From: JANRLJ01 sp034437895 | GTDB taxonomy: Bacteria > Chloroflexota > Anaerolineae > Aggregatilineales > Phototrophicaceae | Direction: 5' to 3' | NCBI GenBank assembly: GCA_034437895.1 | Contig: DAOTTO010000016.1 | Location: forward strand, 1-12,854 | DNA length: 12,854 bases | Shown here: in pieces, positions 6,858-12,854 of the stretch | Position numbering within the stretch: position 1 is the stretch's first letter | Layout of the letters: the number at the start of each line of letters is the position of its first letter | Translations under genes and position numbers: made by a program | The notes under the pieces: model-generated | The model's input: only the letters and a program-made list of their open reading frames with translations | The model's database searches: none | Told to the model about the DNA's origin: nothing

Positions 6858-8300
6858 ATGACTCAAAATCTGTTTAAAAAATGGGGTGGAGCGCTGACCG
6901 CAGCGGCACTTTTGCTGCTGGTCGTGACTTTCGCCTCGCCCACCGCTTTTGTTCAGGCGGAAGAAATCCCTTGTACCGAAAATGCCCTGCGCGCAGCTAT
7001 CACCGCAGACACCATCGATTCTGTAGACTTTCCCGAAGACTGCACTATCCGTCTCTTGAGCGATCTTCCCGCGCTCACCAAAGCCTTCGCTATCAACGGC
7101 GGTGGTGCGATCATCGACGGTGGCGGCGAACATCGTGCTTTCCGTGTTGATTTAGGCGGCGAGCTTATGCTGGAAAATCTGACGATTCAGAATAACAGCG
7201 GCAGACTCGGCGGCGCGATTTACGTCAACGGCGGCGAACTGACAGTCACCAATGTGACCTTCCGCGATAACAACGCATTTTCGGCTTTCGGCGGCGGCGC
7301 GATTTTAATCAACGCCGGGACGGTAGAAATCAACGGCAGCGCTTTTGTGACGAACAACAGCGACAATCTCGGCGGCGCGATTTCGATCTTTGGCGGCGAA
7401 GTCACCATCACGAACAGCACCTTCATGGGCAATCTTGCTCATGGCGGCGGTGCAGTGAATATCAGCGGCGGCGATGTCACCATCACTAGCAGCACCCTCA
7501 CCGACAATCATGCAGCTAATGGCGGCGGTATTTTGAAGGCGCGTTTCGGCAGCCTGACGCTGGCGCAGAACATCGTTGCGGCGAATGGGGGAGAGTATGG
7601 CAATGACATCAATTATGCCGCTGGCCTCACTTCCGACGGCTATAACCTGTTCGGCAGCACCGATTTTGTCGCGCCGTTTGAATTCGCTGCGACGGATTTA
7701 CTGGACGATTCGCCCGAACTCAGTGCTTTTGAAGGCACACTTTACGGCCTGCTCCCTAATAGTCTGGCAGTAGACGCTGTGCCGGAAGCCGATTGCGCGG
7801 CGGAAACCGATCAACGCGGCAGCGAAAGGCCGCAAGGCGAAGGCTGCGATATTGGGGCGGTTGAGATGGAACAAGATGGCGAAACTGTTGAGATTAACGG
7901 TGAAGATTATCCCGCGTTGGTCGCCATCGAAGCGCCAGCCGAGGGCGATTGTAACCTACTCAACAGCGTCGGCTTACGCTCGTTTGAAGCGCCAGCGGAT
8001 ACCTACTGCCGCGTCCTGATGCGTAATGGCGGCTGGGTGAATAATCCCGGTTCTGTGCCACAGTCGGTGATTGATCGCGGTGTGATGCTGGCGATTGAAG
8101 TTTTCAGTCTGGAAGGCGGACAGTCCTTGCGTGAGTTCGATAACGCGCTGCCGATCTGCTTCCGAGGCGAGGGGCATATCGTCTTTTTGGATGCCTCGAC
8201 AAGTCCGCGTGAAGAAACCGACCTGCCAAGCGCTGTTAGTGAACACTTGACCTGTGCTTTCGTGCCGAGGCCGGGGACTGTCGCGCTCGTGCAGCGGTAA
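6858..8300 (+). CDS. Secreted parallel beta-helix protein, choice-of-anchor Q type, with a C-terminal Cys domain
   Basis: A 480-residue exported protein. Signal peptide: basic start (FKKWGG), hydrophobic core AALLLLVVTFA, likely cleavage after FVQA (residue 34). Residues ~80-230 form roughly five 25-residue coils of the pattern NxTFxxNxAxxGGAIxxxGGxVTI, typical of right-handed beta-helix repeats of polymorphic outer membrane and choice-of-anchor Q proteins. This ends in the family hallmark DQRGSERPQGEGCDIGAVE. A further ~115-residue domain follows with four cysteines (C365, C384, C434, C466), MRNGGWVNNPGSVP and IVFLDASTSPR; I have seen similar tails on Chloroflexota secreted proteins but cannot name it. 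No C-terminal anchor. A surface or extracellular binding role is inferred; no enzymatic residues were identified. It has its own promoter and a hairpin downstream, so it is probably monocistronic. Confidence 0.9.
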   Translation: MTQNLFKKWGGALTAAALLLLVVTFASPTAFVQAEEIPCTENALRAAITADTIDSVDFPEDCTIRLLSDLPALTKAFAINGGGAIIDGGGEHRAFRVDLGGELMLENLTIQNNSGRLGGAIYVNGGELTVTNVTFRDNNAFSAFGGGAILINAGTVEINGSAFVTNNSDNLGGAISIFGGEVTITNSTFMGNLAHGGGAVNISGGDVTITSSTLTDNHAANGGGILKARFGSLTLAQNIVAANGGEYGNDINYAAGLTSDGYNLFGSTDFVAPFEFAATDLLDDSPELSAFEGTLYGLLPNSLAVDAVPEADCAAETDQRGSERPQGEGCDIGAVEMEQDGETVEINGEDYPALVAIEAPAEGDCNLLNSVGLRSFEAPADTYCRVLMRNGGWVNNPGSVPQSVIDRGVMLAIEVFSLEGGQSLREFDNALPICFRGEGHIVFLDASTSPREETDLPSAVSEHLTCAFVPRPGTVALVQR

Positions 8301-8322
8301 TTTTTGAGCTTCTCTAAAATAT

Positions 8323-8346
8323 TCCGGTAGGGGAAACCCTACCGGA
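8323..8346 (+). terminator. Perfect GAAA-loop hairpin, probable transcript end
   Basis: TCCGGTAGGG (8323-8332) and CCCTACCGGA (8337-8346) form a perfect 10-bp stem closed by a GAAA tetraloop, 22 bases after the stop codon. Only GTCCTCTT follows, so the U-tract is poor. It may be a weak terminator or an RNA 3'-end stabiliser. Confidence 0.6.
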
Positions 8347-8389
8347 GTCCTCTTCAGGCTTAGGCTTTTCAGCTAACTTACGCCTCGTT

Positions 8390-8395
8390 TATACT
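8390..8395 (+). promoter_or_regulatory. Likely -10 element of the GT2-epimerase-propeller operon
   Basis: TATACT, 34 bases before the ATG at 8430, preceded by CTTAC at 8377-8381 as at 6775-6791. No convincing -35 hexamer. Confidence 0.45.
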
Positions 8396-8429
8396 AACCT
8401 TCGCCATAATTTTTTTAGAAAAGGTTTTT

Positions 8430-9419
8430 ATGGACGTTTCGCTGATTACGTCGCTTTATCGTTCCGAACAATTCCTCACCCATTTTGTCGATCACTTGCT
8501 GCGAGTCAGCGGCGAGGTGAGCCAAGCCGGACTTACGCTTGAGTCGATCATCGTCGCCAATGATCCCACCCCCGCTGAATTAGAACAGATCAATCGCTTA
8601 ATCGCTTCCGCCGGAACAGTGCTTTCCGTTAAACTGCTGCAAGTACCGCGTGAGACGCTTTATGCCTCATGGTCACGGGCGATGGACGTGGCGACAGGGG
8701 CGCTCATCGGCATCTGGAATGTCGATGATATACGGAACAGTGCGGCACTACTGGAAGGCCATCAGTTGAAGCAGGGCGGCTGCCATCTGATTGATTTTTC
8801 TTATAAGCTGGAAATGACGTTTAAGCAGCTTTACGGACGGCCTGTGCAAATTTCGTTTGAGAATCCCGCCGTCCCTTATATGCAATCCCGCGCCGGAACT
8901 GTGGATTGGTGCCGCGCCAGCCCGTTTTTTCTGTTTTCGGCGGAACTTTATCAGCAGACGGGGCGGTTTGATGGGCGGTTTCGCATCGTCGGCGATTTTG
9001 ATTGGCAAAGCCGCGCCGTTAAATTCGCATCGTACTGTATCGGCACATCCAGCGGCGGGACGTTTTACGTGCATGGGAACAATTTGAGCATGTGGACACA
9101 TCAAGACACGCCGATTGAAGAAAATGTCGTGCGCCTTTTGCACCGCGAATGGGGCAATCTTCAACCAACCGATCCCAATATGATGCGCGAAACTTGGGCG
9201 AAATGGGATGACGACACGCTGCCGCCGGATGTTCAGGAAACGTTATGGGGGCGGACGGCATGGGTGAATTATCGAAAATGGAAACGTTCACAATTTTTCC
9301 GTGATCTGTCGATTGCGGTGAGGACGCTCGGCAGCGAAATCGTTGATCGGACGGGGACACGCCGCGTATTAGCCAAATTAGGCTTGGTGAGCAGCACCAC
9401 GCATGTGTCAATATCATGA
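8430..9419 (+). CDS. GT2-like (GT-A) glycosyltransferase
   Basis: A 329-residue protein with a GT-A N-terminal fold: MDVSLITSLYRSEQFL as first strand and helix, IIVANDPTP (residues 40-48) in place of the usual VDDGSxD, IWNVDDIR (95-102) as the metal-binding DxD equivalent, FLFSAELYQQTGRFD (~167-181), and GDFDWQSRA (188-196) at the position of the catalytic ED/DxE motif. The C-terminal ~80 residues are Trp-rich and basic with no membrane segment. The first motif differs from textbook GT2 (Asn-Asp instead of Asp-Asp), so donor preference may be unusual. Start ATG 8430 has GAAAAGG upstream at 8418-8424. Its stop overlaps the epimerase start by 4 bases (ATGA), implying translational coupling and a shared pathway. 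The sugar is unknown; capsule or O-antigen-like glycan assembly is inferred. Confidence 0.82.
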   Translation: MDVSLITSLYRSEQFLTHFVDHLLRVSGEVSQAGLTLESIIVANDPTPAELEQINRLIASAGTVLSVKLLQVPRETLYASWSRAMDVATGALIGIWNVDDIRNSAALLEGHQLKQGGCHLIDFSYKLEMTFKQLYGRPVQISFENPAVPYMQSRAGTVDWCRASPFFLFSAELYQQTGRFDGRFRIVGDFDWQSRAVKFASYCIGTSSGGTFYVHGNNLSMWTHQDTPIEENVVRLLHREWGNLQPTDPNMMRETWAKWDDDTLPPDVQETLWGRTAWVNYRKWKRSQFFRDLSIAVRTLGSEIVDRTGTRRVLAKLGLVSSTTHVSIS

Positions 9420-10369
9420 GTGTTTTAACCCCGCAGCGCATCACCGTTTTAGGTGGATTAGGCTTCATCGGCAGCCATCTCTGCCGCGCATTAGTGGACG
9501 CAGGTTACACCGTCCGCATCTTTGATCGGCTTTACGCCGCCCGCGATCTCATCCGCGACATCGAACAGCGCGTCGAAATTGTGGAAGGCGATATGCTGCA
9601 TACGCCCGACGTGATGGGCGCGATTGCCGATTCGGATGTGGTCTTTCATCTGGTGCATACCACTGTCCCCGGTTCATCGATGAAAGACCCGGCTTATGAT
9701 GTGACAAGCAACATCGCCGCAACCGCAGGCTGGCTTTCGCAGCTATCAGACACGCGCATCCGCAAGCTGATCTATTTTTCGTCGGGTGGGACAGTTTATG
9801 GAATCAGCGATCACCCACTGATCGACGAACATCATCCGACGAATCCCATCAGCGCTTATGGCATCTCCAAACTCGCCATCGAAAAATATATCGGCATGTA
9901 CGCGCTGCTGAACGGAATCGAGCATACCATTTTGCGGCCTGCCAACGTCTATGGGATAGGGCAAAAATTGCACATCAATCAGGGCATCATCGGCGTTTTT
10001 ATTGAACGCGCTTTGCAGGGCAAGCCGCTGGAAATCTGGGGGACGGGCAAGACCCTGCGCGATTATATTTACGTGGATGATCTCGTCACGGCGGCATTGG
10101 CAGCATTGACCACCAGCAAACCGCATGTCTTTAACATCTCCAGCGGAATCGGACATTCGATTCAGGCTATTGTCGAGATTTTGCGGGGCGAAATCGAAAC
10201 GCCGTTGGACGTAATTTATCAGCCCGGACGCGGCTTCGATGTGCCGTCGAATGTGCTGGATTCCAGCCGCTTGCAGACAGAAACAGGCTGGCAGCCGAAA
10301 GTCAGCCTAGAAGAAGGCATCCGCCGCACGATTGCCTGGGCAAAAACGCTCAAATCCGCTGGCGGATAA
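9416..10369 (+). CDS. NAD-dependent sugar epimerase/dehydratase (extended SDR)
   Basis: A 317-residue Rossmann enzyme. Seen: VLGGLGFIGSHL (residues 11-22) for NAD binding, EGDM (58-61), HTTVPGSSM (~81-89), catalytic region FSSGGTVYG (121-129), active-site Tyr-Lys in AYGISK (Y148, K152), LRPANVYGIGQ, and TLRDYIYVDDLVTAA. All key residues are present and the length is standard. It resembles GalE and WbpP-like epimerases but is clearly diverged from the first SDR of the window: both share GFIGSHL and the late WQPK/WQPQ region, with different substrate-pocket segments. Its ATG lies inside the stop of the GT2 gene (ATGA), and the propeller gene starts 17 bases downstream, so the three are probably one operon. 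Likely it supplies an activated sugar to the coupled transferase; the precise reaction is not determinable. Confidence 0.92.
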   Translation: MSVLTPQRITVLGGLGFIGSHLCRALVDAGYTVRIFDRLYAARDLIRDIEQRVEIVEGDMLHTPDVMGAIADSDVVFHLVHTTVPGSSMKDPAYDVTSNIAATAGWLSQLSDTRIRKLIYFSSGGTVYGISDHPLIDEHHPTNPISAYGISKLAIEKYIGMYALLNGIEHTILRPANVYGIGQKLHINQGIIGVFIERALQGKPLEIWGTGKTLRDYIYVDDLVTAALAALTTSKPHVFNISSGIGHSIQAIVEILRGEIETPLDVIYQPGRGFDVPSNVLDSSRLQTETGWQPKVSLEEGIRRTIAWAKTLKSAGG

Positions 10370-10386
10370 TGTAAAGGACGATACCG

Positions 10387-11484
10387 ATGTTCCGATTTTG
10401 GCTGCGAGCAGCGGCGATCCTGATCTTGATAATGACCGGCCTCACGCTGGCGGCCTATGCTGTTGGACGCGCTACACCGTCGGCTGTGCTGGCGTTTGTT
10501 TCTAGGGCGTATAACTTGGGTACCACGAATAGAGTGATTGTAAGTGATACAAAGCGCGGATTATCTCATATAGTCGTCAGCAGCAGTCTTGATAGCTTTA
10601 ATCAGCTTGCTTGGTCAAGCGATGGGCGGCTGGCGTTTACATCATCCCATAGCGTCAATCGGGAAATTTATATATGGGATGGAATGAAGTTGGTGAGTAT
10701 CTCTGGCAATCCATCAGATAATTTTTATCCCCAATGGTCAAACGATGGGCGGTTGGCATTTATGTTAGGGAATCGTATTGGCACGGAAATTTATATATGG
10801 GATGAAGAGATGTTAGTGAATGTCTCTAATACTCGAGCCTCAGATTATGCTCAGGTATGGTCAAATGATGGACGACTGGCATTTACATCAACCCGTGATA
10901 GCAACAATGAAATCTATGTATGGGATGGCGTGACCCTAGTCAATATCTCTGACAATTTGGCAGAAGATTTTAGCCCTGTGTGGTCGGGGGACGGACAGTT
11001 GGCATTTATCTCAGAACGTGATGGCAATCGAGAAATCTATGTATGGGATGGAGCATCACTGCTGAATATCTCTAACAATCCCGCTATCGATGTTTTACCA
11101 ACATGGTTGGGGGATGGTCGATTAGCATTTGGCTCAGACCCTAGTAATAGAGCAGAAATCTACATGTGGGATGGTGTAACATCGGCAACTATCTCTAACA
11201 ATTTGGCAATGGATGAGAATCCAACAGGGTCGGGGGATGGTCGATTAGCATTTGTATCGAATCGTAACGGCAATGAAGAAATCTACGTATGGGATGGTGC
11301 AGGCATAATAAATACCTCTAACAATCCGGCAGAGGATTTAAGTCCCGTATGGTCAAATGATGGGCGACTGGCGTTTACTTCGGAACGTAATGGCAATCGA
11401 GAAATCTATCTGTGGGATGGGGTAGAACTTGTCAATCTCACCCATTCTTTGGCAGACGATTTTTCCCCGGCGTGGCGGCCTTAA
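10387..11484 (+). CDS. Exported beta-propeller protein of seven exact 41-residue repeats (TolB/PD40-like)
   Basis: 365 residues. The N-terminus (residues ~1-28: FRFWLRAAAILILIMTGL...) is a signal peptide or signal anchor, so the propeller is extracytoplasmic. After a degenerate first part (RVIVSDTKRGLSHIV, ~48-62), seven units of exactly 41 residues start at residues 79, 120, 161, 202, 243, 284 and 325, with consensus WSNDGRLAFTSxRxGNxEIYVWDGxxLVNIS split over blade edges; the chain stops right after the eighth Trp (SPAWRP). Unit six has Gly for the edge Trp (TGG to GGG at 11227-11229). Such propellers bind ligands or partners; no catalytic residues were seen. AAAGGA at 10373-10378 serves ATG 10387. 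By eye the gene is more AT-rich than its neighbours and seems to have been amplified recently or acquired. It is the third gene of the operon starting at 8430. Confidence 0.9.
   Translation: MFRFWLRAAAILILIMTGLTLAAYAVGRATPSAVLAFVSRAYNLGTTNRVIVSDTKRGLSHIVVSSSLDSFNQLAWSSDGRLAFTSSHSVNREIYIWDGMKLVSISGNPSDNFYPQWSNDGRLAFMLGNRIGTEIYIWDEEMLVNVSNTRASDYAQVWSNDGRLAFTSTRDSNNEIYVWDGVTLVNISDNLAEDFSPVWSGDGQLAFISERDGNREIYVWDGASLLNISNNPAIDVLPTWLGDGRLAFGSDPSNRAEIYMWDGVTSATISNNLAMDENPTGSGDGRLAFVSNRNGNEEIYVWDGAGIINTSNNPAEDLSPVWSNDGRLAFTSERNGNREIYLWDGVELVNLTHSLADDFSPAWRP
10621..11481 (+). repeat. In-frame coding repeat array, 123-bp period, seven units
   Basis: The GAT/GAC-GGx codons of the DGR turn fall at 10621, 10744, 10867, 10990, 11113, 11236 and 11359, each exactly 123 bp apart with no indels. 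Units are very similar in DNA, especially in the GAAATCTA-TATGGGATGG stretch, giving obvious substrate for unequal recombination and copy-number change. Confidence 0.95.
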
Positions 11485-11536
11485 GCCTGAAACCTTTTTA
11501 ATTTGGGTAAAACGCACGAGAATTTCATTAAATGAA

Positions 11537-11567
11537 CCTCTGCGTTCTCTGTGTCTCTGCGGTTCAA
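11537..11567. repeat. Period-9 intergenic repeat, single arm
   Basis: CTCTGCGTT, CTCTGTGTC, TCTGCGGTT form three near-9-bp units ending in TTCAA. The reverse complement starts TTGAACC and has the same 9-bp skeleton as the repeat near 5191-5222, with CAGAG words replacing CCAAG. It lies just upstream of the GT4 gene and creates a false in-frame start. Confidence 0.75.
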
Positions 11568-11573
11568 CGATTT

Positions 11574-11580
11574 AGGAAAG
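11574..11580 (+). promoter_or_regulatory. Ribosome binding site deciding the GT4 start
   Basis: AGGAAAG lies 5 bases upstream of ATG 11586, whereas no purine-rich site precedes ATG 11532. Confidence 0.7.
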
Positions 11581-11585
11581 CAAAA

Positions 11586-12683
11586 ATGCGGATTACATTT
11601 ACGATTGGTTCCCTTCAGGTTGGTGGGGCGGAGCATGTGCTGGTCACGCTGACGAAAGGGCTGACGGGGGCGGGTCATCATCTCACCATCATCACCATGT
11701 TCGGCGCGGAGAGTGATTTTTTTACGCTGCCGCCGGGGGTGGAACGGGTGGCGTTGGCGCTGGATAAAGTGTCGCCCACGCCGTTTCATGCTGTCGCCAA
11801 TAATGTGCGGCGGATGTGGGCGCTGCGGCGGGCGATCATCGACAGCAAGCCGGATGTGGTTGTGGCGCATATTTTTGAAAATGGCGTATTGAATCTGCTG
11901 GCGCTGTGCGGGAGCAAAATTCCCGTCGTTGTGCTGGAACAAACCGACCCGACACTGCAACAAAGTAAAGGGTCTTGGGAGCGCTTGCGGCGGCTGACGT
12001 ATCCTTGGGCGGCGAAAATCGTCAGTTCCAGCGCAGGCATGGACGAAAAATTCCGCTGGCTGCCGGATGCAAAACGTGCCGTGATCTATAATCCCATGCC
12101 CGATATTGATGAACCGGGCGAGGTCATTTTCCCCGACGATGGGCGCAAACGTCTGATTGGGGTGGCGCGGTTGGTGTATCAAAAAGGCTTCGATCTGCTG
12201 ATCCCGATGTTTGCGCGGCTGGTGGATCAGCATCCCGATTGGGATTTGTGGATTATCGGCGAGGGCGAAAAACGGCAGGAATTGGAAGCGCTCGTCGCGC
12301 AGAACAATTTACAGAATCGCGTATTTTTACCGGGGAAGAAAAATAATCCCTTCCCGACTGTGAAAGCTGCGGATTTATTCGTGCTGTCATCGCGCTTTGA
12401 AGGGCTGCCGGGGGTGTTGATTGCCGCGTTGGGCTGTGGGATTCCGGCGATCAGCTTTGATTGTCCCAGCGGCCCGGCGGAAATTATCCATCATGGGGTG
12501 GACGGCTTGCTGATTCCGGCGGAAGATACGGATGCTTTTATTGCCGCGATGGATAAACTCATGCGGGATGAAGTGCTGCGAAAACAAATGGGCGCAAAAG
12601 CCATCAAAGCACGCGAAAGATTCGGCCTAGATCGCGCCGTCCAAGAATGGGAAAAATTATTCAAGACGCTTGATACGAAATAG
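11586..12683 (+). CDS. Family 4 (GT-B) glycosyltransferase
   Basis: 365 residues from ATG 11586. Seen: ITFTIGSLQVGGAEHVL (residues 3-19), the glycine-rich acceptor-side loop of GT4 enzymes; GVARLVYQKGFDLLI (192-206) opening the nucleotide-sugar domain; IIGEGEKRQEL; and SSRFEGLPGVLIAALGCG (268-285), followed by CPSGPAEIIHHGVDGLLI, as in PglH/PglJ-type hexosaminyltransferases. The first Glu of EX7E is E272 but the second position is Ala (A280). Family role: retaining transfer from a UDP- or GDP-sugar to a lipid-linked or growing glycan at the inner membrane. An in-frame ATG at 11532 would add 18 residues (MNLCVLCVSAVQRFRKAK) encoded by an intergenic repeat; the AGGAAAG at 11574-11580 and the family start support 11586. 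No terminator is seen between the preceding gene and this one, so cotranscription is possible. Confidence 0.92.
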   Translation: MRITFTIGSLQVGGAEHVLVTLTKGLTGAGHHLTIITMFGAESDFFTLPPGVERVALALDKVSPTPFHAVANNVRRMWALRRAIIDSKPDVVVAHIFENGVLNLLALCGSKIPVVVLEQTDPTLQQSKGSWERLRRLTYPWAAKIVSSSAGMDEKFRWLPDAKRAVIYNPMPDIDEPGEVIFPDDGRKRLIGVARLVYQKGFDLLIPMFARLVDQHPDWDLWIIGEGEKRQELEALVAQNNLQNRVFLPGKKNNPFPTVKAADLFVLSSRFEGLPGVLIAALGCGIPAISFDCPSGPAEIIHHGVDGLLIPAEDTDAFIAAMDKLMRDEVLRKQMGAKAIKARERFGLDRAVQEWEKLFKTLDTK

Positions 12684-12693
12684 CGTGAAAAAA

Positions 12694-12714
12694 TGAACCA
12701 CCAAGAACACCAAG
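12694..12714. repeat. Period-9 intergenic repeat, two-unit arm after GT4
   Basis: TGAACCACCAAG followed by AACACCAAG is the same family and the same CCAAG dialect as the arm at 5192-5218, but one 9-mer shorter. It begins 10 bases after the GT4 stop codon. Confidence 0.7.
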
Positions 12715-12775
12715 TTTTTGTTTAAAGCGGGGATAAAGACTTACATAACCTGAGTTTCGGACAGTGTTTTCATTC

Positions 12776-12854
12776 TATCCCCACCCCTAAATCCCCTCCC
12801 CACTTCGTAGAGAGGGGACTTAAAGAACCATTGTGAACCGTTTTTCTCCCCTTC
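12776..12854. repeat. C-rich intergenic repeat with hairpin, running to the window edge
   Basis: CCCCACCCCTAAATCCCCTC is followed by an inverted pair TCCCCTC (12792-12798) and GAGGGGA (12812-12818), then a CTCCCC run at the edge. This resembles the C-rich palindromic spacer repeats of many Chloroflexota and cyanobacteria (recalled, not searched). No gene is visible from 12684 to the window end. Confidence 0.5.

Noticed and set aside
10621..11481. 123-bp direct repeats considered as a non-coding tandem array
   Set aside because: The frame is open throughout, changes keep blade motifs, and the flanks encode a signal segment and a closing Trp strand.
11470..11500. Possible terminator GGCCTTAAGCC plus CCTTTTT after the propeller gene
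   Set aside because: The stem is only about 3-4 bp and the T-run is separated from it; too weak to call.
11481..12233. 250-codon open frame on the minus strand
   Set aside because: Opposite the GT4 gene, whose motifs are unmistakable; the minus product is His/Arg/Gln-rich and extends into the intergenic repeat.

Overview
This 12.9 kb window looks like a chromosomal accessory region of an environmental bacterium, most likely Chloroflexota (Anaerolineae-like). That assignment is inference from style: cysteine-bearing PKD domains, a choice-of-anchor-Q type beta-helix protein, TolB-like propellers, moderate GC, and characteristic intergenic palindromes and short-period repeats. No rRNA, tRNA or taxonomic marker gene is present. 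All credible genes are on the + strand.

Layout. (1) The 3' part of a very long secreted protein (to 4100): PKD domains, a six-unit array of ~90-residue two-cysteine repeats, a TolB-like propeller and an acidic tail, closed by a strong intrinsic terminator. (2) A family 2 glycosyltransferase (4330-5139) and a UDP-sugar epimerase-like SDR (5327-6283), separated by a large nested inverted repeat. (3) An MNT-type nucleotidyltransferase antitoxin (6318-6644) overlapping a 40-codon remnant of its HepT toxin (6631-6753). (4) A secreted beta-helix protein (6858-8300) with its own promoter and a terminator-like hairpin. (5) A tight operon of a second GT2-like enzyme (8430-9419), a second epimerase (9416-10369, 4-base overlap) and a membrane-anchored or secreted propeller protein built of seven exact 41-residue units (10387-11484). 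(6) A GT4 glycosyltransferase (11586-12683), whose longest open frame begins inside an intergenic repeat, so its true start is downstream. (7) A gene-free tail (12684-12854) carrying two repeat families.

Taken together, the region looks like an envelope or exopolysaccharide glycan locus, with two parallel GT2 + epimerase pairs and one GT4, interleaved with secreted repeat-rich display proteins. That the glycosyltransferases modify these secreted proteins is conceivable but unproven. I do not see a clearly new defence or mobile system. The most unusual items are the two strictly periodic coding repeat arrays, the toxin-less MNT antitoxin, the GT4 lacking the second Glu of its EX7E motif, and a period-9 intergenic repeat family occurring in three spacers.
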